Assembly (NCBI RefSeq): GCF_018919395.1
Contig: NZ_JAHLME010000003.1
Location: forward strand, 248,001 to 312,000
Origin: Geomonas azotofigens
GTDB lineage: Bacteria > Desulfobacterota > Desulfuromonadia > Geobacterales > Geobacteraceae
DNA: 64,000 nucleotides
Direction of reading: 5' to 3'
The notes below the pieces were generated by a model. The model saw only the letters and a list, made by a program, of their open reading frames with translations. It searched no databases and was not told where the DNA came from. A program made the translations under genes and the position numbers. Below are positions 16,986 through 27,156 of this stretch, piece by piece; positions within the stretch are counted from its first letter, which is position 1, and the number at the start of each line of letters is the position of its first letter.

Positions 16986-18998
16986 ATGATTCTCCAATGC
17001 GACCAGTGCAATACGAAGTTCAGACTCGACGATTCCAAGCTGAAGCCGGGCGGCGTGAAAGTCCGCTGCTCCAAGTGCCGGCACGTTTTCGTAGCCGGTG
17101 CCGAGCAGAAGGCGGAAGAGTCGGACTTCGATGCGCTGTTGTCCGGACTCGGGGCCCCAACCCCGGCGCAGGCTGGAGAGCATCCGCCCGCCGCGCAGAC
17201 CACCCAGGAACCGTCACCTCCCGAACTAGGAGCTGAGGCCACCCAAACGCAACAGGATACCCTTCCCGATTTCGGGTTCGAGCCCCAACCCGCCTCCGCG
17301 CCGACCGTGGCCGCAGGTGCGGAGGCTGCCGGCGCGGATGACTTCGATTTCGGCGACATGAACCTGGAGACGGGCACGCCGGCTGGTAAGGAAGCTCCCG
17401 CACCCGCCGACGGCGCCTTCGACGAGTTCGAGTTCAGCGAGGAGCCGGTCGCAGCCGCACCGAGCGCCCCGGCGACGTCGAATCTTGATTTCGGCGAACT
17501 CTCCTTCGATGAGACCCCGCCCGCTGCCCAGGCGGAGTCCGCCCCGGCAGCCACGGCTTCCTCACTCGACTTCGGCGAGCTTTCCTTCGATGAACCCGCC
17601 CCGGCGGCGAAGGAGGAGGCAAAGCCCGCGGCTGCAGATGCGCTGGAGTTCGGCGAACTCTCCTTTGACGAGCCCGCACCCGCTGCGAAGGAGGAGGCTG
17701 CGACCACTACCCCGCCCGCCGAGGACGCCTTTGATTTCGGCGAGTTCTCCTTCGAGGAGAGTTCCGCACCGGTCCAGGAAGCCCCCCCGGAGGCGCCTGC
17801 CGCAGCGGATTTCGGCGAGTTCTCTTTTGAGGAGAGCCCCGCGCCGGAGAAGGCGGAGGCCGCACCCGCCGCGGAATCCCCGGTTGAATTCGGTGATTTC
17901 TCCTTCGACGAGCCGGCAGCTGCTCCGAAGGAAGAACCTGCCCCCGCTGCCTCCGGCGACTCCTTTGATTTTGGCGACTTCTCGTTCGAGGAGCCGGCAC
18001 CTGCCGCCCGGGAAGAGCTGGCCGGGCCGGAGGCGGGATCCTTCTCGTTCGAAGAGGGTGCCGCGGCCGAGGCGCCCGCCGAGGAAGCGGCCGAAGCGAG
18101 CGCTTTCGCTCCCGAGAGTGTGAAGGCTGCCGCGCCGGTGCAGGACGAGGAATTCAGCTTCGGTGACTTCTCTTTTCCCGATGCTGCCAAGGCCGAGCCC
18201 GAACGCGAGGAAGCCGTTCCGGCCGCGGTTGCCGCCGCTGGACTCGCGGGAGCCGCTGCGGTCGGCGCAGCCCTCGACAAGGAGGAGCCGGCAGCCGCCG
18301 GTGAGACCTCCGAGCCCAAGCCCGCGGCCAAGTCCTCCCTCGACTTCAGCTTCGGCGACAAGCCGTTCGCCGCCGCCGTCCCCGAGGAAGGGTTCGATGA
18401 CGAACTCCCGCCGCTGTCGATCTCGTCGAGGCGCAAGGGGCGTTCCGCCCTCACCATCGCGATCGTCGCGATCTGCGTGGTCGTCGTGCTGGCGCTGAGC
18501 GGCGCCGGGTTGTACCTGCTGCAAAGCGGCCCGGAGGCGATGAAGAAACTGGACCAGTTCGGCATCGGTTTCGTCGCGAAGTGGTTCGGGATGGAGGTCC
18601 CCGAGGAGGGGCGCATCACCATCAAGAACGCACTGGCTTCCTTCCACCAGAACAAGGAGGCCGGCGAACTCTTCGTGGTGAACGGCGAAGCGGTCAACTC
18701 GTTCCGCAAGGCGCGCGCCTCCATCCAGGTGAAGGTGAGCATCTTCGACAAGGCGGGCAAGGTGCTGCTGCAAAAGACCGCCTACTGCGGCAACCGCCTC
18801 TCCGCGGAGCAGTTGAGCACGCTCCCCATGACCAAGATCGAGTCGATCATGAACAACCAGTTCGGTGACTCGCTCTCCAACCTCGGCGTCAAGCCGGACC
18901 AGTCCATCGGCTTCGTGGTGGCCATCGCCAACGTGCCCAAGGAGGCCGCCGATTTCGGGGTCGAAGTGGTCGGCTCCACGGTGGCCGCAGGACAGTAG
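16986..18998 (+). CDS. Zinc-ribbon / DUF3426 membrane protein with acidic FGxxSFxE repeats
   Basis: A 670-residue protein. The N-terminus is an MJ0042-type zinc ribbon (Cys5-x2-Cys8 ... Cys28-x2-Cys31). Residues about 60-450 are Ala/Pro/Glu-rich and acidic, carrying at least eight copies of a motif F-G-[ED]-[LF]-S-F-[DE]-E spaced about 25-35 residues. One transmembrane helix lies near 486-512 (LTIAIVAICVVVVLALSGAGLYLL), followed by a DUF3426 domain (about 525-670). GGAGGGG lies upstream of the ATG at 16986. Such proteins sit in the inner membrane with the zinc ribbon in the cytoplasm; function is not known. The repeats suggest a flexible tether or binding platform. Confidence 0.82.
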   Translation: MILQCDQCNTKFRLDDSKLKPGGVKVRCSKCRHVFVAGAEQKAEESDFDALLSGLGAPTPAQAGEHPPAAQTTQEPSPPELGAEATQTQQDTLPDFGFEPQPASAPTVAAGAEAAGADDFDFGDMNLETGTPAGKEAPAPADGAFDEFEFSEEPVAAAPSAPATSNLDFGELSFDETPPAAQAESAPAATASSLDFGELSFDEPAPAAKEEAKPAAADALEFGELSFDEPAPAAKEEAATTTPPAEDAFDFGEFSFEESSAPVQEAPPEAPAAADFGEFSFEESPAPEKAEAAPAAESPVEFGDFSFDEPAAAPKEEPAPAASGDSFDFGDFSFEEPAPAAREELAGPEAGSFSFEEGAAAEAPAEEAAEASAFAPESVKAAAPVQDEEFSFGDFSFPDAAKAEPEREEAVPAAVAAAGLAGAAAVGAALDKEEPAAAGETSEPKPAAKSSLDFSFGDKPFAAAVPEEGFDDELPPLSISSRRKGRSALTIAIVAICVVVVLALSGAGLYLLQSGPEAMKKLDQFGIGFVAKWFGMEVPEEGRITIKNALASFHQNKEAGELFVVNGEAVNSFRKARASIQVKVSIFDKAGKVLLQKTAYCGNRLSAEQLSTLPMTKIESIMNNQFGDSLSNLGVKPDQSIGFVVAIANVPKEAADFGVEVVGSTVAAGQ

Positions 18999-19021
18999 GG
19001 AAAACAATCAACCAGCGATAA

Positions 19022-19049
19022 AAAAAGGCCGGCATATGCCGGCCTTTTT
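19022..19049. terminator. Bidirectional terminator between convergent genes
   Basis: A perfect palindrome AAAAAGGCCGGCA-TA-TGCCGGCCTTTTT between the zinc-ribbon gene and the convergent amidase gene. Confidence 0.9.
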
Positions 19050-19070
19050 GCGTTTGTGGTGCCAGGTGGC

Positions 19071-20336
19071 TCACCCCTTGTTCAGGGTGGTGATGTACCC
19101 CTTGATCCCGGCGAGGATGCCGTCCGCCGTGAGCGCCTGGTAGTGCGGGTCCTTGAGCTTCTGCTCGTCGCGATCGTTGCTTAAAAACGCGGTCTCCACG
19201 AGGATGCTGGGCATGGTGGCGCCCACCAGGACGTAGAAGGGGCCCTGCTTGACGCCGAGGTTCTTCACCGTGGGGTAGCCGGTCTGCGCCTTCTTGTAGA
19301 GCGCCTTTTGCACCTCGTCGGCCAGGTGCGCGGAGTCGTTCAGCTTGTAGTTGGCCATCAGGTCGAAGAGGATGGCCTGCAGCGTGCTGACCTTTTCCAG
19401 CGAGGTCCCGTTCTCCTTGGCGGCGAGCTGGGCCACCTTCTCGGTCTTGGCGAGGTTCAGGTAGTAGGTCTCGATGCCGTTGGCGTTGCGGTTGAGCGAG
19501 GCGTTGGCGTGGATCGAGACGAAGAGGTCGGCACCCACCTTGTTGGCGATGGCGGTCCGCTCCTGCAGCTCGATGAACACGTCGGTGGACCGGGTCATGA
19601 CGACGTCGATGCCCAACTCCTCCCGTACCTTCTGGGCCAGGTCCAGGCCGATCTGCAGCACGATGTCCTTTTCCCGGGTCCCCGACGGGCTCACCGCCCC
19701 GGGGTCATGCCCGCCGTGCCCCGGGTCGATCACGATCCTGCGGATGCGCCCCGGCTTGAACTTCGCCTGCTTTGCTTTCTCCGCCGGCTTGGTCTTTTCC
19801 GGAGGGTTGATCTTTTCGACGCTTTTCGGCTCGGCCGGGGCGCTCTCGATGACCTCCTTGGAGGCGGAGATCTCCTGGCGGCGATCCCCCTTAACGTCAA
19901 TGATGACGCGGTAGGGGTCGGAGAAGGTGAAGACCTTGTACTCCTTGATGCTGTCCAGGTCGAGCACCACGCGCACGGTGGAGGCTGCGAACTGGGCGAT
20001 GCGCACGCTCTTCAACAACCCGTCGCCGATGGTGAGGTCCTTGACGCCGGGGTTGAGGTGGGTCCCCTGCAGGTCGAGGTAGAGCCGGTTGGGGAGCTTG
20101 TGGTGCTCGAAACGCACCTCCTGGTCCAGGGTGATCGACACCCTGGTGTAATCCGGGGTGGACCAGTGCTTCAACTCGGTGACCGGCACCAGGGGGGCGC
20201 CGGGGGCGGCCTGGGCGGTGCCGTTCCAAAGGGGCGCGAGCAGCAAGGAGCCCTGCGCCGCCACGGCCCGGCAGGCAAGCCAGCGACAGTAGGGGGCGGC
20301 AAGCCCCAGGTATTTGACGAATTCCCTGCGCTTCAT
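19071..20336 (-). CDS. N-acetylmuramoyl-L-alanine amidase (AMIN + Amidase_3), Tat-type signal
   Basis: A 421-residue AmiC-like enzyme. The N-terminus KRREFVKYLG carries a twin-arginine motif before a hydrophobic stretch, as in E. coli AmiA/AmiC, which are Tat substrates. An AMIN domain follows (about 55-155, with YTRVSITLDQEVRFEHHKLPNRLYLDL). Amidase_3 is at about 200-415, with the zinc ligands in IDPGHGGHDPGA, an ERTAIANKVGADLFVSIHANA segment and VETAFLSN. It cleaves the amide between MurNAc and the stem peptide in the periplasm, typically during cell separation. It lies just before mutS on the same strand. No key residue is missing. Confidence 0.88.
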   Translation of the reverse strand: MKRREFVKYLGLAAPYCRWLACRAVAAQGSLLLAPLWNGTAQAAPGAPLVPVTELKHWSTPDYTRVSITLDQEVRFEHHKLPNRLYLDLQGTHLNPGVKDLTIGDGLLKSVRIAQFAASTVRVVLDLDSIKEYKVFTFSDPYRVIIDVKGDRRQEISASKEVIESAPAEPKSVEKINPPEKTKPAEKAKQAKFKPGRIRRIVIDPGHGGHDPGAVSPSGTREKDIVLQIGLDLAQKVREELGIDVVMTRSTDVFIELQERTAIANKVGADLFVSIHANASLNRNANGIETYYLNLAKTEKVAQLAAKENGTSLEKVSTLQAILFDLMANYKLNDSAHLADEVQKALYKKAQTGYPTVKNLGVKQGPFYVLVGATMPSILVETAFLSNDRDEQKLKDPHYQALTADGILAGIKGYITTLNKG

Positions 20337-20362
20337 GCGGCTTGACCTCTCGTCGGTGCCAT

Positions 20363-22972
20363 TTAGATCATCCTCTTCAGTTCGTCCACCAGGTTCAACG
20401 CCTCAAGCGGCGTCAACAGCGCCACCTCCACGCCTTTAAGTCGCTCCCGGATCAGGTCCTCGCCCGCGCCGAAGAGCGAGAGCTGGGGGGAGGGGGGCGG
20501 GTTCTTCTTGCCGCGCGCGAGCCTCGGCACGCCACCCTCGCCGTACTCACCCTTCTCCAGGTTGGCGAGGATCTCCTTGGCACGGTCGATCACGGCCTGG
20601 GGGAGCCCGGCCAGGCGAGCCACCTGGATGCCGTAGGAGTGCGAGGCGCCGCCGGGGACGATCTTTCTCAGGAAGATGATGCGTTCGTTCCACTCGCGGA
20701 CCGCGATGTTGAAGTTCTTGATGCCGGGGCGGGTGACGGCGAGCTCGGTGAGCTCGTGGTAGTGCGTCGCGAAGAGCGTCTTGGCCGCGTGCGCCTTGTT
20801 GTCGTGCAGGAACTCGGCGACGGCCCAGGCGATGGAGACGCCGTCGAAGGTGGAAGTGCCGCGGCCGATCTCGTCCAGGATCACCAGGCTCTTCGCGGTG
20901 GCCCCCCTCAAGATCGCCGCGCTCTCCATCATCTCGACCATGAAGGTGGAGTGGCCGCGCGCCAGGTTGTCCGAGGCCCCGACACGGGTGAAGATGCGGT
21001 CCACCAGCGGGATGCGCGCCCTCTCGGCCGGCACGAAGCTCCCCATCTGCGCCATCAGGGTGATCAGGGCCACCTGGCGCATGAAGGTCGACTTACCGGC
21101 CATGTTGGGGCCGGTGATGATGATGAGCTGGTTCTCGCCGTTGTCGAGCAGGGTGTCGTTGGGGACGAAGCGCTCGGAGGAATACATGTCCTCGATGACC
21201 GGGTGCCTCCCCTCGGTGATGGAGAGCTCGCTCCCGTCGTGCACCTCGGGGCGGCAGTACCCCTTGTCGTGGGCGAGTTCCGCCAGGGAGGCCAGGACGT
21301 CCAGGCAGGCCAGGCGGTCGGCGCTCCTGGCGATTCTTTCCCCCTGCGCCGCTGCCGCCTCGCGCACCTCCTGGAACAGGTTGAACTCGAGGTCCTTGAT
21401 ACGGTCCTCGGCTCCGAGCACCTTCTCCTCGTATTCCTTTAGCTCCGGGGTGATGTAGCGCTCGGCGTTGGCCAGGGTCTGGCGCCTGATATAGTCCTCG
21501 GGGATGGCGGAGACGTTGGCCTTGGTCACCTCGATGTAATAGCCGAACACCTTGTTGTAGCGGATCTTCAGCGAGGAAATCCCGGTGCGCCCCTTTTCCT
21601 GGGCTTCAAGCCGCGCGATGAACCCCTTACCCTCGCGGCTGATGGCGCGCAGCTCGTCCAGCTCGGCGTTGTAGCCGTCGGCGATGATGCCGCCGTCGCG
21701 CAGCACGAAGGGGGGATCATCGACGATGGCGCGGGTGATCAGGTCGCAGATCTCGGCAAGCGGGTCGATGCCGTCGTTCAACTCCTTCAAGAGGGGCGCG
21801 GCCAGGGCCGCCACCTGCTCCTTGATGGCAGGCAGGCGGGAGAGCGACGCCTTGAGCGCCGCCAGGTCCTTGGCCGACGCCGAGGCGAGGCTGATGCGCC
21901 CGTTCAGCCGCTCCAGGTCGTAGACCCCGGACAGAAGCGTCTTAAGCTCGGCGCGCACCCCGGGGAACTCGATCAGCTCCTGCAGCGCGTCCTGGCGGCC
22001 GCGGATCTTCTCCTGGTCCATAAGCGGGTAGTTGATCCACTGCTTGAGCTTACGCCCCCCCATGGCGGTGACGGTCCGGTCCATGAGCCCAAGGAGCGAT
22101 CCCTTCCTCTTGCCGTCGGCAATGGTCTGGGTCAGCTCCAGGTTGCGCCGGGTCGACTCGTCCAGGAGCAGGTGCTGGTTTTGGTTGTAGGGGGTGATGC
22201 CGGTTACGTGCGGGGCGTTCCCCTTCTGGGTGTCGACCAGGTAGTGCAGCACGGCGCCGGCGGCGAGGAGCGCGACCGGCAGGGCATGGCAGCCGAGCGT
22301 CTCGGCGGTGGCCCCCTTGAACTGGTTGCCGATCAGGCGGTTACAGTAGTCGCTGTCGTAGACCCACTCCTCGAAGTAGGTGACGCTGCGGTCGGCGGCG
22401 GCTTGCGCCATCTCCTTGGCCCGTTGCGGCTCCCGGAAGGCGGAGGGGAGGATGATCTCGCGCGGCGCGATGCAGGCCACCTCGGCCAGTGCCGCCTGCA
22501 GTCCGGAAAGTTCGGTGACCCGGAACTCGCCGGTGGAGAGGTCCAGGTAGGAGAGGCCGTAGCAGTCGCCGTCGCAGCAAAGGGCCAGGAGGTAGTTGTT
22601 TTCCTTGGGGGAAAGCGACGCGTCCTCGACCACGAGACCGGGGGTGATCACCTTGACCACCTCGCGCTTCACGATCCCCTTGGCGAGCTTTGGGTCCTCC
22701 GCCTGTTCGCAGATGGCGACCTTCTCGCCCGCCTCAACCAGTTTGGCGATGTAGGGGGCGCAGGAGTGGTAGGGGACTCCGCAGAGGGGAACCTCGGAAC
22801 CGTCGGCGTTCTTGTTGCGCGAGGTGAGGGTGATACCGAGAATGCGGGAAGCCTTCACCGCGTCGTCCAGGAACATCTCGTAGAAGTCGCCGCATCTAAA
22901 GAAGAGGATGGCGTCGGGGTGTTCTGCCTTAATCTCGAGGAACTGCCGCATCATGGGCGTCATTTCAGACAT
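20363..22972 (-). CDS. mutS: DNA mismatch repair protein MutS
   Basis: An 869-residue MutS1. The mismatch-reading Phe-x-Glu is visible in the N-terminal [11 protein letters not shown] (mutS_I domain: [10 protein letters not shown]). The core/lever and clamp domains follow. The ATPase has Walker [50 protein letters not shown] (described by its parts: the IFTRVGASD signature) and [13 protein letters not shown] as Walker B. ATG at 22972 is the first Met giving the [20 protein letters not shown] start typical of MutS. It recognises mismatches and small loops for MutL-directed repair. Full length and apparently intact. Confidence 0.96.
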   Translation of the reverse strand: MSEMTPMMRQFLEIKAEHPDAILFFRCGDFYEMFLDDAVKASRILGITLTSRNKNADGSEVPLCGVPYHSCAPYIAKLVEAGEKVAICEQAEDPKLAKGIVKREVVKVITPGLVVEDASLSPKENNYLLALCCDGDCYGLSYLDLSTGEFRVTELSGLQAALAEVACIAPREIILPSAFREPQRAKEMAQAAADRSVTYFEEWVYDSDYCNRLIGNQFKGATAETLGCHALPVALLAAGAVLHYLVDTQKGNAPHVTGITPYNQNQHLLLDESTRRNLELTQTIADGKRKGSLLGLMDRTVTAMGGRKLKQWINYPLMDQEKIRGRQDALQELIEFPGVRAELKTLLSGVYDLERLNGRISLASASAKDLAALKASLSRLPAIKEQVAALAAPLLKELNDGIDPLAEICDLITRAIVDDPPFVLRDGGIIADGYNAELDELRAISREGKGFIARLEAQEKGRTGISSLKIRYNKVFGYYIEVTKANVSAIPEDYIRRQTLANAERYITPELKEYEEKVLGAEDRIKDLEFNLFQEVREAAAAQGERIARSADRLACLDVLASLAELAHDKGYCRPEVHDGSELSITEGRHPVIEDMYSSERFVPNDTLLDNGENQLIIITGPNMAGKSTFMRQVALITLMAQMGSFVPAERARIPLVDRIFTRVGASDNLARGHSTFMVEMMESAAILRGATAKSLVILDEIGRGTSTFDGVSIAWAVAEFLHDNKAHAAKTLFATHYHELTELAVTRPGIKNFNIAVREWNERIIFLRKIVPGGASHSYGIQVARLAGLPQAVIDRAKEILANLEKGEYGEGGVPRLARGKKNPPPSPQLSLFGAGEDLIRERLKGVEVALLTPLEALNLVDELKRMI

Positions 22973-23258
22973 TTGGAAACCTTTTCGGGGGAAGAGAAAC
23001 GCGGGGCATCTTAACAAAATCGCAGGGGCATGTAAAGCTTCCGCACCCCGCAAAGTCGCGGTATTTCCCGCCTCCGGGACGAAAGCGACATTTTTTCATC
23101 TCCTCTCTGGAGCTTTACGGCAAATATCTTAAAATTGCCTAATGTTTTTTGCGGTGCCCGGGGCGCGGCGGCGTGCAAGGCCGCGGATACCCGGCCAACG
23201 GTGACGCACGCGACAGCGGACCGGCACCACCAGGGAGTGCCGGTAAGGGAGGTGCAGC

Positions 23259-24545
23259 ATGGGGCATGAACGCAAGATCTCGGTGGTGGGGTTGGGCTAC
23301 GTGGGGTTGCCGGTAGCGGTGGCCTTCGGCAAGGTGCGGCGCACCATCGGCTTTGACATCAGTACGAGACGGATCGACGAGCTGCGCTCGGGGTGCGACC
23401 GGACTGGCGAGGTCCCGGCCGAGGAACTGGTCCGCGCGCAGATCTGCTACACCAACAGGATCGATGACCTGCGCGAGGCGGATTTCCACGTGGTGGCCGT
23501 TCCCACGCCGGTCGATCCGGCCAACCAGCCGGACCTCACCTTGCTCTGCGGTGCCTCCGAGACGGTTGGGAAGGCGCTCAAGAAGGGAGACATCGTGGTC
23601 TACGAGTCCACCGTCTACCCCGGCGTCACCGAGGAGATCTGCGTGCCGATCCTGGAGCGGGTCTCGGGGATGAAGAGCCCCGAGGACTTCACCGTCGGGT
23701 ACAGCCCGGAGCGGATCAACCCCGGCGACCGGGAACATACTTTCACCAGCATCCTCAAGGTCGTCTCAGGACAGGACACCCGCACCCTGGACGTGATCGC
23801 GTCGGTGTACTCCGAGGTGGTGGTCCCGGGGGTGCACCGTGCCCCCTCCATCAAGGTCGCCGAGGCGGCCAAGGTCATCGAGAACACCCAGCGCGACTTG
23901 AACATCGCCCTCATGAACGAGCTGGCCCTCATCTTCGACCGGCTCGGCATCGACACCAGCGAGGTGCTGGCAGCGGCGGGGAGCAAGTGGAACTTCCTCA
24001 ACTTCAAGCCGGGGCTCGTCGGGGGGCACTGCATCGGGGTCGACCCGTACTACCTCACCTACCAGGCGGAGAAGATCGGGTACATCCCGCAGGTGATCCT
24101 GGCCGGCCGGCGCATCAACGACGGCATGGGGAAATTCGTGGCGCAGCGCGCGGTCAAGGAGATCATCCGGGCCGGGCACCACGTGCTCGGCTCCTACGTC
24201 ACGGTGCTGGGACTCACCTTCAAGGAGAACTGCCCCGACCTCAGGAACTCCAAGGTGGTGGATATCCTCAACGAGCTCGGGGACTACGGCCTGAAGGTCC
24301 AGGTCTGCGACCCGATGGCGGATCCTCAGGAAGCCCGGAGCGCCTACGGCGTGACCCTCAAGCAACCGGACCGGCTGCAGCCGGCGGTGGCGGTCATCGT
24401 CGCGGTGGCCCATGACGCCTACCGGCAGTGGACGCCGGCCAAGTTTGCGAGCCTCATGGTCGAGAACCCGGTCCTGATCGACGTGAAGGGGATATACGAC
24501 CCGAGGCAAATGGCGGCCGCCGGGATCAGGGTTTGGTGCCTGTGA
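23259..24545 (+). CDS. Nucleotide sugar dehydrogenase, TviB/WbpA type
   Basis: A 428-residue UDP-sugar 6-dehydrogenase. The N-terminal Rossmann motif is VVGLGYVGLPVA. The substrate region contains GYSPERINPGD and AAKVIENTQRDLNIALMNE, and the catalytic Cys258 is in VGGHCIGVDPYYL. The C-terminal UDP-binding part is LGLTFKENCPDLRNSKVVD. The GYSPERINPGD and GGHCIGVDPYY variants favour UDP-N-acetylhexosamine dehydrogenases (TviB, WbpA/WbpO) over UDP-glucose dehydrogenase. It would oxidise UDP-HexNAc to the uronate for polysaccharide synthesis. It starts a three-gene group with a c-di-AMP synthase-like gene and a glycosyltransferase. Confidence 0.88.
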   Translation: MGHERKISVVGLGYVGLPVAVAFGKVRRTIGFDISTRRIDELRSGCDRTGEVPAEELVRAQICYTNRIDDLREADFHVVAVPTPVDPANQPDLTLLCGASETVGKALKKGDIVVYESTVYPGVTEEICVPILERVSGMKSPEDFTVGYSPERINPGDREHTFTSILKVVSGQDTRTLDVIASVYSEVVVPGVHRAPSIKVAEAAKVIENTQRDLNIALMNELALIFDRLGIDTSEVLAAAGSKWNFLNFKPGLVGGHCIGVDPYYLTYQAEKIGYIPQVILAGRRINDGMGKFVAQRAVKEIIRAGHHVLGSYVTVLGLTFKENCPDLRNSKVVDILNELGDYGLKVQVCDPMADPQEARSAYGVTLKQPDRLQPAVAVIVAVAHDAYRQWTPAKFASLMVENPVLIDVKGIYDPRQMAAAGIRVWCL

Positions 24546-24561
24546 GGGCGTGGAGGGCTGG

Positions 24562-25899
24562 ATGAGAGAGGGACACAGCTACCCAAGGGAACTGGTTGCC
24601 TTCATCTACGCCAGGTGGCGCGACGAGCCCTTCGTGGACCGGGTCTGCGGCGGGGGGGAGCAGGGGAGCCTGCAACTCCCCGAGCGCGCGGTGCTGGAGC
24701 AGGTCATCTCCACCTGCTACCAGGCGAGCCTGCTGCGTGAGGAAGAGCGCCCGGTCATGTTCCGGCTCATCATCAGGGACTCCTACCTCTTCCCTGCCCA
24801 GGAGGGTCCTCCCACCGGGATGCACCGCCTCATCTTCTCCAGGACGCGCCCCTTCAACGAGTATGAACTGCACCGGCTGGCTCCCGCCGCCGACTTCTAC
24901 CGGACCCTGATCGGCATCTTCATCGACCCCGCTCTGGGCGCCCAGATCTGGGGGCTGCTCCACTCCGGGACCCGCTGGATGCACGCCGTCTACGGTGGCC
25001 GCAAGACCTCTCCACCCATGCCGCCGAGCCTCGTGGTCTACGTCACCGGCCCCGGTCAGATCTCGGTTTGCATCGGGGACGAGATCATCGCCTCGTTGAA
25101 CGGTGGACAGATCAACTGTCCAACCCTAGACGTCTTCAACTCCGGCTGGATGAGAAAAAGCCTCGCCCCCTTGAACGACGAGACCTTCGCCCTGCACCGC
25201 ACGGCACGCCAGCGCTCCGAGCGCCCTTGGGCCGACCTCGACCCCGAGTTGGGCAGCAAGATCGGGCAGCAGGCCATTCGCCGCATCATCAGCGTTATCA
25301 GGAATTCCAACCACGGGGGACTGCTGGTCTACCTGCCGGCCGAGATGGCCGAGGAGATCATGGAACAGAACCCGTACCTGACCTTGAAGTATCAGTTCCT
25401 TGAATTCGATTCGCGGCAGCGCTTCCTCTCGCTCACCCTGCGCATCATGAATACCCTGGCCGAGATCAACGGGGCCGCGGTGGCGGAGGGGAGGACGGTA
25501 GGGTGGAGCGAGTACGTCAACAGCAAGAATGAGAACATCGCACTTCTGGACGAGGCGATCTTCGACGTGGCCCATTTCATCGCGGCGCTCTCCGCCGTGG
25601 ACGGCGCGGTGGTCATCACCAAGCGGCAGGAACTGCTGGGGTTCGGCGGGGTCATCTCGGGGGACCTGGACAGTGTGGGGATGGTGGCGCACGCCCTGGA
25701 CACGGAGGGGGAGCAGTGCGAGTCGGTCCTGAGTGAAGGGGTGGGGACCAGGCACCGCGCTGCCTACCGTCTGTGCCAGAGGCTGCACCAGGCCATCGCC
25801 ATCGTCATCTCCCAGGACGAGAGCGTCCAGATCGTGCGCTGGCATAACGGTTCGGTCACCTACTGGGACCAGGTTCCCACCGGTGTGCCGGGATTTTAG
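24562..25899 (+). CDS. Putative diadenylate cyclase (DACNV-type sensor plus DAC domain)
   Basis: A 445-residue soluble protein. The C-terminal domain (about 300-445) has the two diadenylate cyclase signatures: D-G-A at 347-349 (SAVDGAVVIT) followed by a G-F-G-G turn, and G-T-R-H-R-A-A at 395-401, then an AIVISQDESVQIVRWHNG strand like the S-x-x-S/E region. The spacing matches DisA/CdaA. The N-terminal about 300 residues resemble the DACNV sensor region described for predicted DAC proteins. It would make c-di-AMP from two ATP. ATG at 24562 has GGAGGG upstream. It lies 16 bases after the sugar dehydrogenase and 21 bases before a glycosyltransferase. DAC identity is from motifs, not a search. 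Confidence 0.75.
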   Translation: MREGHSYPRELVAFIYARWRDEPFVDRVCGGGEQGSLQLPERAVLEQVISTCYQASLLREEERPVMFRLIIRDSYLFPAQEGPPTGMHRLIFSRTRPFNEYELHRLAPAADFYRTLIGIFIDPALGAQIWGLLHSGTRWMHAVYGGRKTSPPMPPSLVVYVTGPGQISVCIGDEIIASLNGGQINCPTLDVFNSGWMRKSLAPLNDETFALHRTARQRSERPWADLDPELGSKIGQQAIRRIISVIRNSNHGGLLVYLPAEMAEEIMEQNPYLTLKYQFLEFDSRQRFLSLTLRIMNTLAEINGAAVAEGRTVGWSEYVNSKNENIALLDEAIFDVAHFIAALSAVDGAVVITKRQELLGFGGVISGDLDSVGMVAHALDTEGEQCESVLSEGVGTRHRAAYRLCQRLHQAIAIVISQDESVQIVRWHNGSVTYWDQVPTGVPGF

Positions 25900-25920
25900 C
25901 GAAAATCGGGAGAGCACGTC

Positions 25921-27090
25921 ATGGCAAGCGATATCAACGTGGTTTTCATGGGGAAGTTCGGGTACCCCGCGGGCATGGCGTCCACCAAGAGGATCCAGCA
26001 CTTCCTGGATTACCTGAACGGCGTCTCGGCCAGCACCAAGGTGCTGCAGCTAAGGGCCACCGGGGCGGTCGCGGCCGAGGAGCGGGCGGGGAACTATCTT
26101 GGCACCGACTACCTGCGCATCGGCGCCGACATCAAACTGGACCTCACGCTGATCCCGGCATTGTTCAGGTACCACAGGGAAGGGATCGCCGCTCTGCGAC
26201 GGTGGCGGGTCGCCGCAGGGAAGAACGTACTCTACAGCTACGGTGGCGTCACCGTCGAAAGCGTGTTCTTGATCCTGGCGGCCAAACGCCTTGGATACCG
26301 CGTCATCTTCGACATCGTCGAGGACAACACGTTCATCGACGACAAGCTGAGCCTCCCCGGCAAACTCCGGTGGCTGGCTGGCGAGGTGTTGGACCGGTTC
26401 TTCCTGGGGCTCGCCGACGGCGTGGTGGTGATCTCCAACTATCTCAAGGACCTCTACGGCAGGAAGGTGGCCGCGTCGGTGCCGTTGTGCCTGATCCCGA
26501 TTTCGGCGAAATGCGAGGCGGAGAGTCGCGCGGGGAGGGAACCGGGGCCGATGAAGGTGGTCTATGCCGGATCCTTCGCCAAGAAGGACGGCATCGAGCA
26601 GCTCCTGGACGCCTTCGAGAGTGTCCAGGAAAAGAAGGGGAACTGCATCCTGATGCTGTGCGGCACCGGCACCAGCGTGAAGCTGTACCAGCCGCGCATC
26701 GCCGCCAATCCCGCCATACAGTACGTCGGCTACCTGGAGGACACGGCCTTCTACCAGTTCCTGCAGGGGGCCGATGTGCTGTGCGTCACCCGGACCGGCT
26801 CGACCTACGCCAATGCCGGTTTCCCCTTCAAGCTTGGCGAGTACCTCGCCACCGGCAACCCGGTCATCGTCTCCGACGTGGGCGACGTCCGGCGTTACCT
26901 AAGCCACATGGAGGACGCCATCATCGTGGAGCCGGGCAACGTCACGGCGATCGCGGGCGCCCTCGAATACTGCCTCGACCACCCGGAAACGGCGGCGAAG
27001 ATCGGCCTGAGCGGGGCCGACAAATGCAGGCGCTACTTCGACCCGACCGCCAACGGCCGGTTGTTGCTGCAACTGATACGAAAGCTGTGA
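25921..27090 (+). CDS. GT4-like glycosyltransferase
   Basis: A 389-residue GT-B protein. The donor-side motif is visible: VVYAGSFAKKDGIEQLLDAF, LMLCGTG, VGYLEDTAFYQFLQGADVLCVTR and the E-x7-E-like FPFKLGEYLATGNPVIVSDVGDVRRYL. The N-terminal half contains VVVISNYLKDLYG, typical before the hinge. A GGGAG sequence precedes the ATG. It probably adds a sugar from a nucleotide donor, possibly the uronate made by the enzyme two genes upstream. It ends the three-gene group. Confidence 0.82.
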   Translation: MASDINVVFMGKFGYPAGMASTKRIQHFLDYLNGVSASTKVLQLRATGAVAAEERAGNYLGTDYLRIGADIKLDLTLIPALFRYHREGIAALRRWRVAAGKNVLYSYGGVTVESVFLILAAKRLGYRVIFDIVEDNTFIDDKLSLPGKLRWLAGEVLDRFFLGLADGVVVISNYLKDLYGRKVAASVPLCLIPISAKCEAESRAGREPGPMKVVYAGSFAKKDGIEQLLDAFESVQEKKGNCILMLCGTGTSVKLYQPRIAANPAIQYVGYLEDTAFYQFLQGADVLCVTRTGSTYANAGFPFKLGEYLATGNPVIVSDVGDVRRYLSHMEDAIIVEPGNVTAIAGALEYCLDHPETAAKIGLSGADKCRRYFDPTANGRLLLQLIRKL

Positions 27091-27156
27091 CGCCTCACCC
27101 GCGGGCGGGTGCTGTCACCGCTAAACCCTGCCCGGCGTAAGGGCCCGGCGGAGCGG

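Noticed and set aside
17480-18180. Regularly spaced repeated DNA that could look like a CRISPR array
   Set aside because: Repeats are imperfect, lie in frame and encode the FGxxSFxE peptide motif; no spacers and no cas genes.
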